A stretch of 6,846 bases of DNA from Brachyspira catarrhinii (GCF_005518285.1 NZ_SJDU01000101.1:1-6846); one strand, 5' to 3'; numbered from the stretch's first letter, positions 1 through 5,878 are shown. Notes: generated by a model not told the origin, from the sequence alone. Translations and numbers: made by a program.

Positions 1-1
1 T

Positions 2-544
2 CCTTCTTCTACCATAGATAAAAATTTAGACAATATTATAGGAATAGTCAGAATAACGGATATATTCGATAAATTGAATAGTCAAAAATTAAAGATAGAA
101 AAATACGCTAAAAAGGTTAATTACTTTCATAATAATATGGATGTTTATTTGGTGCTGGAAGAAATGAAAAAGAATAATATAAAAATAGGATTTATATCGG
201 ACGAATTCGGCAATATAGACGGAATGATAACTCAAAGCGATATATTTAACGCTTTAGTCGGAGCGGTTTGCGAGAGCAAAGAAAATGAAAATATAAGAGA
301 AAGAAAAAATGGAGGCTGGTTTGTGGACGGACAATGCCCCATTTACGATTTCTTGGAATATTTCAATATAGAGGATGAAACCGTTTCAAATAATTATAAT
401 ACGATAAGCGGACTCATACTTGAAATATTGCAGCATGTTCCTTTGGAAGGGGAATCTATAAAATGGAAAAATTTAAATATTGAAATAGTCGATATGGACG
501 GAGCGAGAATAGATAAAATTATCGTGAAGAAAATATTAAGTTAA
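2..544 (+). CDS. CBS-domain / CorC_HlyC (TlyC-like) protein, 3' part only
   Basis: The gene enters from the left edge: the frame is open from base 2 and no genuine start is visible (TTG at 74 is internal). The 180 visible residues begin at the end of a first CBS domain (GIVRITDIFDKL). A second CBS domain follows with GFISDEFGNIDGMITQSDIF (visible residues about 60-80). The C-terminal CorC_HlyC/transporter-associated domain follows (WFVDGQCPIYDFLEYF, then TISGLILEILQHVP and GESI). In the family this tail follows a membrane-embedded DUF21/CNNM-like domain or stands in soluble TlyC/CorC proteins, so the missing N-terminus decides between a membrane ion (Mg2+/Co2+) transport protein and a soluble TlyC-type protein. 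CBS pairs usually bind adenosine nucleotides. The 'hemolysin' label common for such genes is not supported by anything visible. Family is secure; subtype is unknown. Confidence 0.85.
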   Translation, partial: PSSTIDKNLDNIIGIVRITDIFDKLNSQKLKIEKYAKKVNYFHNNMDVYLVLEEMKKNNIKIGFISDEFGNIDGMITQSDIFNALVGAVCESKENENIRERKNGGWFVDGQCPIYDFLEYFNIEDETVSNNYNTISGLILEILQHVPLEGESIKWKNLNIEIVDMDGARIDKIIVKKILS

Positions 545-571
545 ATCTAAATAATTTTTTGCTTTAAAGTG

Positions 572-598
572 TTGACATATTTTTTAAAATGTTATAAT
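572..598 (+). promoter_or_regulatory. Sigma70-type promoter P1 (extended -10)
   Basis: TTGACA (572-577) is followed after 15 bases by TATAAT (593-598), with TG at 590-591 giving an extended -10 (TGtTATAAT). The short spacer is offset by the perfect hexamers and the TG. It lies 28 bases after the CBS gene stop and points at the CAGAA repeat and the lipoprotein gene. Confidence 0.65.
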
Positions 599-634
599 TC
601 ATAAATAAATTAAAAAATATTTAAATTAATTGTG

Positions 635-662
635 TTGACAAATTTTTTAAATATTGTATAAT
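635..662 (+). promoter_or_regulatory. Sigma70-type promoter P2, near copy of P1
   Basis: TTGACA (635-640), a 16-base spacer and TATAAT (657-662) make a consensus promoter. It shares the context GTGTTGACA-W-ATTTTTTAAA with P1, exactly 63 bases upstream, so one probably arose by local duplication of the other. Transcription should begin near 669 and yield a leader that runs through the CAGAA repeat to the lipoprotein gene. Confidence 0.7.
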
Positions 663-691
663 TTGAATATAAATAAATAATGCTAAAGCGA

Positions 692-710
692 CCGAAAGAA
701 AAAATTTCGG
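692..710 (+). other. Small leader hairpin
   Basis: CCGAAA (692-697) and TTTCGG (705-710) form a 6-bp stem around an A-rich 7-base loop. It lies between promoter P2 and the AAGGA at 714-718. It is not followed by a T-run, so it is not a terminator. It could affect access to the ribosome binding site just downstream. The role is inferred only. Confidence 0.3.
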
Positions 711-717
711 ATTAAGG

Positions 718-816
718 ATGTTTAACTTGATTACTCAGAACAGAACAGAACAGAACAGAACAGAACAGAACAGAACAGAACAGAACAGAACGCTATTATT
801 ATCTTCTAACCAATAA
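718..816 (+). CDS. Short ORF carrying the CAGAA repeat (current, 'off' register)
   Basis: This is a 32-codon frame reading MFNLIT, then three QNRTE pentapeptides plus QNRT, then LLLSSNQ and a stop at 814-816. Two starts are possible in the same frame. ATG at 718 directly abuts the AAGGA sequence (714-718). TTG at 727 lies 8 bases after AAGGA, a normal Shine-Dalgarno distance, and would give MITQNRTEQ. The ORF lies about 50 bases after the predicted P2 start site. With eleven 5-bp repeats translation ends soon after the repeat. In one other register it would run to 997. I do not recognise a protein family. It may be a functional leader peptide, the off state of a phase-variable gene, or noncoding. 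Confidence 0.4.
   Translation: MFNLITQNRTEQNRTEQNRTEQNRTLLLSSNQ
736..790 (+). repeat. Pentanucleotide microsatellite, (CAGAA) x 11
   Basis: Eleven perfect, uninterrupted copies of CAGAA are followed directly by CGCTA. The unit length is not a multiple of three, so gain or loss of one copy changes the reading frame. Three units encode QNRTE. Perfect repeats of this length are prone to slipped-strand mispairing. The location, between a start codon and a downstream open frame and after a consensus promoter, is that of a classic contingency locus. Confidence 0.95.
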
Positions 817-876
817 TTTAAATTCTTATATATTACAGTTTTTTAAGACATTTAATTTTTTAAGCGTCAAAATTCG

Positions 877-912
877 TTTTTGCGGGCTTTTAGCCTTATT
901 GCAAAAATTTTT
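877..912 (+). terminator. Possible attenuator/terminator hairpin in the lipoprotein leader
   Basis: TTTTTGC (877-883) pairs with GCAAAAA (901-907). Inside it GGC (885-887) pairs with GCC (893-895) around a TTTTA loop, with a 5-base bulge (896-900). TTTTT follows at 908-912. This is an imperfect intrinsic-terminator shape placed about 100 bases before the lipoprotein start. The stem is AU-rich, so strength is uncertain. Confidence 0.35.
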
Positions 913-973
913 CTCAAATATAATTAAACGATTATTTGAATTATCTTTATTCAATCAAAATTTTAATTTCGCA

Positions 974-995
974 AAAAACATTTTTAAATGTTTTT
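974..995 (+). promoter_or_regulatory. Perfect 22-bp AT-rich inverted repeat before the lipoprotein gene
   Basis: Ten-base arms AAAAACATTT (974-983) and AAATGTTTTT (986-995) flank TT, ending 10 bases before the Shine-Dalgarno of the lipoprotein gene. As DNA it could be an operator. As RNA it is a weak hairpin near the ribosome binding site. No promoter is clear immediately around it. Confidence 0.4.
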
Positions 996-1016
996 AATAA
1001 AAATCAAGGAGTTAGT

Positions 1017-1466
1017 ATGAGACTACTAAAAAAAATCACAATCTTATTATGCTTTTTATCTTTAGTCGCTTTCGTAAGTTGTAGCGCCGAAGATAAAACG
1101 GAAATCACGGGTGAAACGGGCGGAAGTGGAAGCGGAGGAAGTGGCTCTGAAGCTGGCGGAGGTTCTGGAAGTGGAGAAAGTGGCAGTGGTGAAAGCGGCT
1201 CTGGAAGTGGCGGCGGAACAGGAGAAAGTGGAGAAACAGGCGAAACTGAAACTACCGAAGAAGGAAATTTTCCTCCTCCTGAAGGAACATATAGAGACCC
1301 ACAACTTTCTGGATATGCCAATTCCGATACTACAATTACTATAGCGGGCGGAAAGACTACGATAGAAGGAAAGGCTAAATGGAGCGGAGGAGCGCAAGGA
1401 TTTAAGTTTGAAGTTTCAAAATGGAAGAAAACAACCAAAGGCGGAAAACTACTTTTGAAGCCGTAG
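1017..1466 (+). CDS. Lipoprotein with Gly/Ser/Glu-rich linker, truncated by a frameshift
   Basis: The start is ATG at 1017, chosen because AAGGAG (1006-1011) lies 5 bases upstream and because it begins a clean signal peptide. Upstream extension in the same frame (TTG at 936) lacks both. Residues 1-21 are MRLLKK, a hydrophobic core and LVAFVS, with Cys22 as lipidation site in a relaxed spirochaete-like lipobox. Residues 32-84 are a low-complexity linker of G, S, E and T, expected to be flexible. From about residue 86 (PPPEGTYRDPQLSGYANSD) a beta-rich C-terminal domain begins. The frame as written ends after KWKKTTKGGKLLLKP at 149 residues. The domain clearly continues in the -1 register (see 1449-1603), and a one-base repair gives 195 residues. 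Predicted surface or periplasm-anchored. The family is not recognised and the function is unknown. Confidence 0.8.
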   Translation: MRLLKKITILLCFLSLVAFVSCSAEDKTEITGETGGSGSGGSGSEAGGGSGSGESGSGESGSGSGGGTGESGETGETETTEEGNFPPPEGTYRDPQLSGYANSDTTITIAGGKTTIEGKAKWSGGAQGFKFEVSKWKKTTKGGKLLLKP

Positions 1467-1603
1467 CGGGAAATATAACGGATGCGGGCGCTTTTGATAA
1501 TACAGATGCCGTTATTATTTATTATTCCGACACTCAAACTTTAAAGATAACTTTTAAAAATGGGACAGATGAATGCTTATTTAACGGAACTGAACAGCCT
1601 TAA
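1449..1603 (+). pseudogene. Out-of-frame C-terminal remainder of the lipoprotein
   Basis: In the -1 register the sequence continues as KTTFEAVAGNITDAG, then AVIIYYSDTQTLKITFKNG and DECLFNGTEQP, ending at TAA 1601-1603. It has the same alternating beta-strand character as the part before the shift, and KGG-KTTFEAVAG joins smoothly if the A-run at 1445-1448 had five A residues instead of four. The in-frame ATG at 1421 has no ribosome binding site and overlaps the upstream frame, so a separate small gene is unlikely. A true mutation, a sequencing indel, or (less likely) recoding would each explain it. The motif around GGA AAA C is not a standard -1 slippery heptamer. Confidence 0.75.
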
Positions 1604-1631
1604 ATAATTATAATATAATTTTTCACGCTTG

Positions 1632-1666
1632 AACGGGCGAGGTTAAGACTTCGTCCGTTTTTATTT
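1632..1666 (+). terminator. Rho-independent terminator after the lipoprotein gene
   Basis: ACGGGCGA (1633-1640) pairs with TCGTCCGT (1651-1658) through eight pairs including one G-U, around a 10-base loop. Flanking AA/TT adds pairing, and the T-rich tail TTTTATTTT follows. It lies about 30 bases after the last lipoprotein stop and ends rightward transcription. Confidence 0.8.
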
Positions 1667-1672
1667 TGTTTA

Positions 1673-1737
1673 GTCATTGCGAGCCGAAGTCGAAGCAATC
1701 TATTTTTTGTGGATTACTTCACTTCGTTCGTAATGAC
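1673..1737. repeat. 65-bp imperfect palindrome, interspersed-repeat type
   Basis: The left arm (1673-1700, starting GTCATTGCGAGCCGAAG and ending GAAGCAATC) and right arm (1712-1737, starting GATTACTTCACTTCG and ending TAATGAC) are imperfect inverted copies around the spacer TATTTTTTGTG. It is richer in G+C than its surroundings and lies between two convergent genes. GTCATTGCGA...GAAGCAATC ends are typical, from memory, of palindromic interspersed elements found in several bacterial lineages. The assignment to a particular family is not verified. It carries no coding capacity, so if mobile it would be a MITE- or REP-like non-autonomous element. Confidence 0.75.
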
Positions 1738-1774
1738 GATAATTATTTATAAATTCAATTTTTCAAAACATTAA

Positions 1775-2806
1775 TCAAAGATAATTAAATTTTCCGTAAG
1801 TTATTTTTTTATGCAAGGCTATCGCTTCCGAATCGGTTAAATGAGCGACATAATCTTTTACCAATTCCTCGTCATTTTTATAAGGAATATTCGCTTTCTT
1901 AAATAATTTGTCTTCTTCTATAATTTCTTTATGCTTTAGTAAATATTCAAAAATTGTCGACACTATTCTATAAACTCTTTCCGAGTCTTCGAGTATCGCT
2001 TTGCTTTCGTAAACTTTCTTAAACATAAAAGCTCTTAAATTATTTATCGCTTTCAATACTTTATCGTCAATATCGATTTCCATTTTTTCCATACTCGCTT
2101 CGATTACTCCCATAACCATAGCGTCAACTCTATCTCCATAACTATGCCCCAAAACTTTAGTTATATCTTTTGGAATATCGGAAGTTTTTAAAAGTCCGTA
2201 TCTTATCGCATCGTCTATATCATGATTCGAGTAGGCTATCGTGTCGGATATTCTAACCAATATTCCTTCGTTTGTCGCTGGTCCAGAGGAATCGGCGATT
2301 AATTTTCCGCTCTTTCCTTTAGTATGTTTTACTATTCCGTCTCTAACTTCAAAAGTAAGATTGAGTCCTTTTCCCCTTTCCAAATGCTCGACTACTCTTA
2401 AAGAATGCGTAGAATGATGAAAACCTTTATAATATTTCGCTATCGCTTTCTCTCCCGCATGTCCGAATGGCGAATGTCCCAAATCATGCCCGAGCGCTAT
2501 CGCTTCCGTTAAATCTTCGTTTAATCTTAAAGCCCTCGCTATACTTCGAGCGATTTGCATAACCTCCAAAGTATGAGTAAGTCTCGTTCTAAAATCTCCA
2601 ACCGAAAGCATTATAACTTGCGCTTTATCTTTAAGCCTTCTAAAATATTCGCTGTGAATTATTCTGTCTCTGTCTTGCATATAGAGAGTTCTTATATCGT
2701 CTTTTTCTCTTTTGAATTCCGCTCCTTTGCTTTCCGCCGAAAAAGAAGCCGCTGGCGACAAAAAACTTTTTTCTCTATCCTCTATATCGAGCCTTATTGT
2801 TCGCAA
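1775..2806 (-). CDS. dgt: dGTPase-like deoxynucleoside triphosphate triphosphohydrolase (HD domain)
   Basis: The family hydrolyses dGTP or other dNTPs to the nucleoside and tripolyphosphate and shapes the cytosolic dNTP pool. The 343-residue length suits the shorter dGTPase-like group. The HD metal site is complete: His78 (in RLTHTLEV), His107-Asp108 (GHDLGHSPFGHAGE) and Asp188 (RISDTIAY). Upstream are YFRRLKDKAQV (54-64) and a region typical of the family around residues 40-50 (LYMQDRDRIIHSEYF). The C-terminal helical part (about 255-340) corresponds to the phosphohydrolase-associated domain. The start is TTG at 2806, supported by AGGA 7 bases upstream (2817-2814) and by no in-frame ATG near it. 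A consensus promoter lies just upstream, so it need not be transcribed with hisD, whose stop is 85 bases away. Substrate preference cannot be told from sequence. Confidence 0.92.
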   Translation of the reverse strand: MRTIRLDIEDREKSFLSPAASFSAESKGAEFKREKDDIRTLYMQDRDRIIHSEYFRRLKDKAQVIMLSVGDFRTRLTHTLEVMQIARSIARALRLNEDLTEAIALGHDLGHSPFGHAGEKAIAKYYKGFHHSTHSLRVVEHLERGKGLNLTFEVRDGIVKHTKGKSGKLIADSSGPATNEGILVRISDTIAYSNHDIDDAIRYGLLKTSDIPKDITKVLGHSYGDRVDAMVMGVIEASMEKMEIDIDDKVLKAINNLRAFMFKKVYESKAILEDSERVYRIVSTIFEYLLKHKEIIEEDKLFKKANIPYKNDEELVKDYVAHLTDSEAIALHKKITYGKFNYL

Positions 2807-2838
2807 AATTAATTCCTAAATAAATTATTTTAAGAAGC

Positions 2839-2866
2839 ATTATAATATAATATCGATATTTGTCAA
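2839..2866 (-). promoter_or_regulatory. Consensus sigma70 promoter of the dGTPase gene, with palindrome in the spacer
   Basis: Read on the minus strand, TTGACA (2866-2861), a 16-base spacer and TATAAT (2844-2839) form a perfect-hexamer promoter with a predicted start near 2832, about 26 bases before the TTG start. The spacer includes the perfect 12-bp palindrome AATATCGATATT (2849-2860), a possible operator site. Confidence 0.75.
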
Positions 2867-2891
2867 AATCATAGACTTGAATAAAACAACA

Positions 2892-4172
2892 TTATTTTTC
2901 AAATCTTACTCTAACCGAATTTGCATGCGCTTCCAATTTTTCATTTTCCGCAAAATTGATTATATTGTCTTTAACTTTATGCAAAGCCTCTTTGGTATAA
3001 AAAGTGTAATAAGATTTTTTAACGAAATCGTCCACAGAAAGAGGAGAGGAAAATTTAGCCGTTCCGCTCGTTGGCAAAACATGATTTGTCCCCGATAAAT
3101 AATCGCCCAAAGCTTCGGGAGTGTTCGCTCCCAAAAATATAGAGCCAGCGTTTTTTATTTTTGACAAAATTGAAAAAGGCTCTTTTATATTTATTTCCAA
3201 ATGTTCGGGCGCTAATTCGTTGCTTATAAATATCGCATCGTCCAAACTTTTTGTTATGATTATTTTTCCGTTATTTTCTATAGATTCTTCGGCAATTTCT
3301 TTTCTGCTTAAATTTTTTAATTGTTTATATAATTCTTCTTTCGCTTTAACCGCAATATTTTCACTTGTAGTAATCAATACGCTTGAAGCCAATTTGTCAT
3401 GTTCCGCTTGAGCGAGCATATCCGCCGCTATATGAATCGGATTTGCATTTTCATCGGCTAAGATTAGAATTTCGCTCGGTCCCGCAAACATATCGATTGC
3501 AATCTCTCCGTAAACGAGTCTTTTCGCAGTAGCCACAAATATATTTCCCGGTCCGACTATCTTATAAACTTTTGGGACGCTTTCAGTTCCATAACTTAAA
3601 GCCGCTATCGCTTGCGCTCCGCCAATTTTAAAAACTTTATCGACTCCCGATATTTTAGCCGCAGCCAAAATAATATCGTTTATTTTTCCGCTTTTATTCG
3701 GAGGAGAAACGAGAATAATTTCGGGGACTTTCGCGACTTTCGCGGGAATCACATTCATTAAAACCGTTGAAGGATAAAGCGCGGTTCCGCCAGGAATATA
3801 AACTCCGACTTTTTCTATAGGATTTATTATATCTCCCATAACGATTCCGTTTTCTTCGTTCGTTATGAAACCGTTTCTTATTTGCATTCTGTGAAATTTT
3901 TCAATATTCTTATAAGCCAAATTTAAAGTTTTTTTAAATTTATTATCTATTCGATTGTAAGCCGAATCGATTTCTTTTTTTGAAACCTCCAAAGTTTTTG
4001 TGTCGGCGTTATCGAATTCTTTATTATATTTTATCAAAGCCTTATCCCCGTTTTTTTTCACATCCTCGAGTATCGCCTTAACTTTTTTATTTATATTATC
4101 GTAGCTAAACTGACTTCTTGAAAGAATCGGTTTTAAAGAATTTCCATGTTTATAATTTATAATTTTAATCAT
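2892..4172 (-). CDS. hisD: Histidinol dehydrogenase
   Basis: Catalyses the last two oxidations of histidine synthesis, L-histidinol to L-histidine with NAD+, in the cytoplasm as a zinc-dependent homodimer. The 426-residue length is normal. Signature stretches are NPIEKVGVYIPGGTALYPST (117-136), KIGGAQAIAALSYGT (182-196), IVGPGNIFVATAKRLV (205-220) and FAGPSEILILAD (229-240). Zinc ligands by family comparison are Gln255 and His258 (AQAEHD), Asp357 (ALGDYLSGTNHVLP) and His416 (EAHANSVRVR). The catalytic Glu-His pair is 323-324 (APEHLE). All are present, so the enzyme should be active. The ATG overlaps the hisG stop as ATGA (4169-4172), with AGAGGAAG about 6 bases upstream, so the two genes are translationally coupled. 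No terminator is evident between it and the dGTPase gene. Confidence 0.97.
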   Translation of the reverse strand: MIKIINYKHGNSLKPILSRSQFSYDNINKKVKAILEDVKKNGDKALIKYNKEFDNADTKTLEVSKKEIDSAYNRIDNKFKKTLNLAYKNIEKFHRMQIRNGFITNEENGIVMGDIINPIEKVGVYIPGGTALYPSTVLMNVIPAKVAKVPEIILVSPPNKSGKINDIILAAAKISGVDKVFKIGGAQAIAALSYGTESVPKVYKIVGPGNIFVATAKRLVYGEIAIDMFAGPSEILILADENANPIHIAADMLAQAEHDKLASSVLITTSENIAVKAKEELYKQLKNLSRKEIAEESIENNGKIIITKSLDDAIFISNELAPEHLEINIKEPFSILSKIKNAGSIFLGANTPEALGDYLSGTNHVLPTSGTAKFSSPLSVDDFVKKSYYTFYTKEALHKVKDNIINFAENEKLEAHANSVRVRFEK

Positions 4173-4789
4173 AATACTTCCTCTATATTTTTGACTATTT
4201 CGGATATTAAATCATTTTTGAATTTGAAACTTACTTTATTTACTATCAATCTCGAGCTTATATAATCGACAATATCTTTAATCACAATCAAATTATTTTC
4301 TTTGAGCGTGCTTCCCGTTTCGACAATATCTATAATTACATCGGACAAATTAAGTATCGGCGCTAATTCAATCGAACCGTTTAATTTTATTATTTCGACA
4401 TCTCTATTTATCGAATCAAAATATTTTTTCGACACATTGACATATTTTGTGGCTACTCTCAATCTTCTTTCAATATCTTCCTTATAATCTTTCACGGAAG
4501 CCATACATAATTTGCATTTTCCAAATTTCAAATCCAAAAGTTCGTAAATGTCATGCGAATTTTCAAGCAAAATATCTTTTCCGACAATTCCAATATCGGC
4601 GACTCCTTTTTCGACATAAATTCCAACATCGGAAGGTTTGACAATCAAATACCGAACGCCTTTATCTTCAAAAACTAATTTTCGATTGTCTTCGAGCAAT
4701 TCTTCGTTTTCATAGCCTATCTTTTTGAATAAATCGTAGACTTTTTTTAATAATCTGCCTTTCGGCAACGCTATATTAATTTTATTCAT
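4169..4789 (-). CDS. hisG: ATP phosphoribosyltransferase, short-form catalytic subunit
   Basis: Condenses ATP and PRPP to phosphoribosyl-ATP, the committed and feedback-controlled first step of histidine synthesis. Motifs are IALPKGRL (6-13), VKPSDVGIYVEKGVADIGIVG (50-70), KLNGSIELAP (135-144) and the PRPP loop DIVETGSTLKEN (154-165). At 206 residues it lacks the C-terminal ACT-like regulatory domain of long HisG. Short HisG is inactive without HisZ, which matches the hisZ gene on the same strand at 5885-6846. The start ATG at 4789 is followed at once by the family's N-terminal NIALPKGR. Only a weak A-rich sequence precedes it, with no strong Shine-Dalgarno. The gene overlaps hisD by four bases. 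Confidence 0.97.
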   Translation of the reverse strand: MNKINIALPKGRLLKKVYDLFKKIGYENEELLEDNRKLVFEDKGVRYLIVKPSDVGIYVEKGVADIGIVGKDILLENSHDIYELLDLKFGKCKLCMASVKDYKEDIERRLRVATKYVNVSKKYFDSINRDVEIIKLNGSIELAPILNLSDVIIDIVETGSTLKENNLIVIKDIVDYISSRLIVNKVSFKFKNDLISEIVKNIEEVL

Positions 4790-4823
4790 TTTTTAATTTT
4801 CTTTTTTATTTATTAATCAAATT

Positions 4824-4829
4824 ATTATA
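4824..4829 (-). promoter_or_regulatory. Probable -10 element for hisG-hisD
   Basis: On the minus strand TATAAT (4829-4824) lies about 35 bases before the hisG ATG. No convincing -35 hexamer sits at 16-18 bases, so this is a partial match in very AT-rich DNA. A promoter is expected here because the gene upstream runs in the opposite direction. Confidence 0.4.
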
Positions 4830-4874
4830 TAATAAAATCAAATTTTTTGTAGTAAAAATAGGATAATTATTGAA

Positions 4875-4903
4875 TTGAAATTATAAAATATAAATGTTAT
4901 ATT
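4875..4903 (+). promoter_or_regulatory. Promoter of the DUF4268 gene (extended -10)
   Basis: TTGAAA (4875-4880), a 17-base spacer and TATATT (4898-4903), with TG at 4895-4896, give an extended -10 promoter. The predicted start is near 4910, about 40 bases before the gene. It is divergent from the hisG promoter within the same 162-bp gap. Confidence 0.55.
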
Positions 4904-4951
4904 TATGATAATGAAATTAATTTTTTACAATGAAATAAGGATAAATTTATT

Positions 4952-5878
4952 ATGAATAATATTGAATTTGGAAAACTTGAAGAAATTAAAGATTTGAGAA
5001 AATATTGGAAAGATGAAGCTTCCGATTTTACCCCTTGGCTTGCCAAAGAAGAAAATATATCGTTATTATCTGAAGCCATAGGCATAGAAGAAATTTCAGA
5101 TATAGAAATTGAATCTCCTGTAGGAAGTTTTAAAGTAGATATATACGCTTCAGAAACGGAAACAGATAGAAAAATTATTATTGAAAATCAATTGGAAGCC
5201 ACTAATCATGAGCATCTTGGAAAATTAATAACCTATGCATCTGGAAAGTCGGCCAATATTATTATTTGGATAGTAAAAGAAGCGAGAGAAGAACATAGAG
5301 CCGCAATTGAATGGCTTAATAATCATACTGATGACGAAATCGGGTTCTTTTTATGCGAAATAAAAATATACAAAATAGGAAATTCTAATTTAGCCGTTAA
5401 ATTTGAAGTTATTCAAAGACCGAACGAATGGGCAAAAGAAGTAAAAAATAAAGATTTAACTCAAACTCAACAATTGAGATACGAATATTGGACTGCATAT
5501 AATGATTATTTTTCTAAAAACAAGAAATATGTTGACGAATTTAATAAAAGAAAACCATCAAAATTTGCTTGGACAGATTTAAGCATTGGATATTCCTATT
5601 GTAATATGAGAATTTGGAGGACAAAGGATACTATTCAAGTTCAATTATATATACCTGATAATAAAGAACTCTTTGATAAACTTTATAATAAAAAAGATGA
5701 TATAGAAAAAGAAATTGAAATTAAATTCCATTGGCAAAACCATGATGATAAAAAATCAAGCCATATCACAATTGAAAGGAATGCCGAATTTGACGATAGA
5801 GAAAAATGGGAAGAGCAATTCGATTGGATAATGGAAACTGCAATAAAAATGAAGAAAACATTTACAAAATATATTTAA
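4952..5878 (+). CDS. DUF4268 protein with PD-(D/E)XK nuclease-like N-terminal part
   Basis: The 308-residue product has two parts. The N-terminal part (about 1-160) has a restriction-endonuclease-like pattern: IEIESPVGSFKVDIYAS (51-67) with Asp63, then IIIENQLEATNHEHLGKLI (75-93) with Glu78-Asn-Gln80, followed by a strand (ANIIIWIV, 101-108). Gln replaces the usual Lys of the D...ExK triad, a substitution known in the superfamily. The C-terminal part (about 170-305) is the DUF4268 region, rich in aromatic and charged residues (AWTDLSIGYSYCNMRIWRT, EEQFDWIMETAIKM). The start is ATG at 4952 with AAGGA (4937-4941) 10 bases upstream. It lies opposite in strand to the his genes on either side and ends 6 bases from the hisZ stop. 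No methyltransferase or other partner is visible. A nuclease or defence role is an inference from fold; activity is untested. Confidence 0.8.
   Translation: MNNIEFGKLEEIKDLRKYWKDEASDFTPWLAKEENISLLSEAIGIEEISDIEIESPVGSFKVDIYASETETDRKIIIENQLEATNHEHLGKLITYASGKSANIIIWIVKEAREEHRAAIEWLNNHTDDEIGFFLCEIKIYKIGNSNLAVKFEVIQRPNEWAKEVKNKDLTQTQQLRYEYWTAYNDYFSKNKKYVDEFNKRKPSKFAWTDLSIGYSYCNMRIWRTKDTIQVQLYIPDNKELFDKLYNKKDDIEKEIEIKFHWQNHDDKKSSHITIERNAEFDDREKWEEQFDWIMETAIKMKKTFTKYI

Larger units (their letters stand above)
731..997 (+). other. Open frame after the repeat, out of register with its start (putative phase-variable ORF)
   Basis: This frame is open from just after a TGA at 728 through the CAGAA tract to a TAA at 995-997, 88 codons with no start of its own near the front. 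Past the repeat it reads RYYYLLTNNLNSYILQFF and continues with KIRFCGLLALLQKFF, a hydrophobic, aromatic and basic sequence I do not recognise. It would join the ATG at 718 (or TTG at 727) with 12 or 9 repeat copies, giving about 94 or 89 residues. The third frame stops at 807-809. The sequence is AT-rich and could be open by chance. The stop lies 19 bases before the lipoprotein start, which would allow translational coupling. Whether it is a gene or a remnant is unresolved. Confidence 0.35.

Noticed and set aside
736..790. CAGAA repeats as a CRISPR array
   Set aside because: The units are 5 bp, contiguous and have no spacers. It is a microsatellite.
936..954. TTGAAT/ATTCAA inverted repeat as a promoter or operator for the lipoprotein
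   Set aside because: Six-base AT-rich arms are frequent in this DNA, and no -10 hexamer lies at a proper distance.
936..1016. Upstream extension of the lipoprotein from TTG at 936
   Set aside because: It has no Shine-Dalgarno and would bury the signal peptide. AAGGAG before ATG 1017 is a clear ribosome binding site.
1004..1537. Long minus-strand open frames opposite the lipoprotein gene
   Set aside because: They are the complement of the Gly/Ser/Glu-coding region, giving Pro/Ser/Leu-rich low complexity. There is no ribosome binding site, and the plus-strand signal peptide and terminator explain the region.
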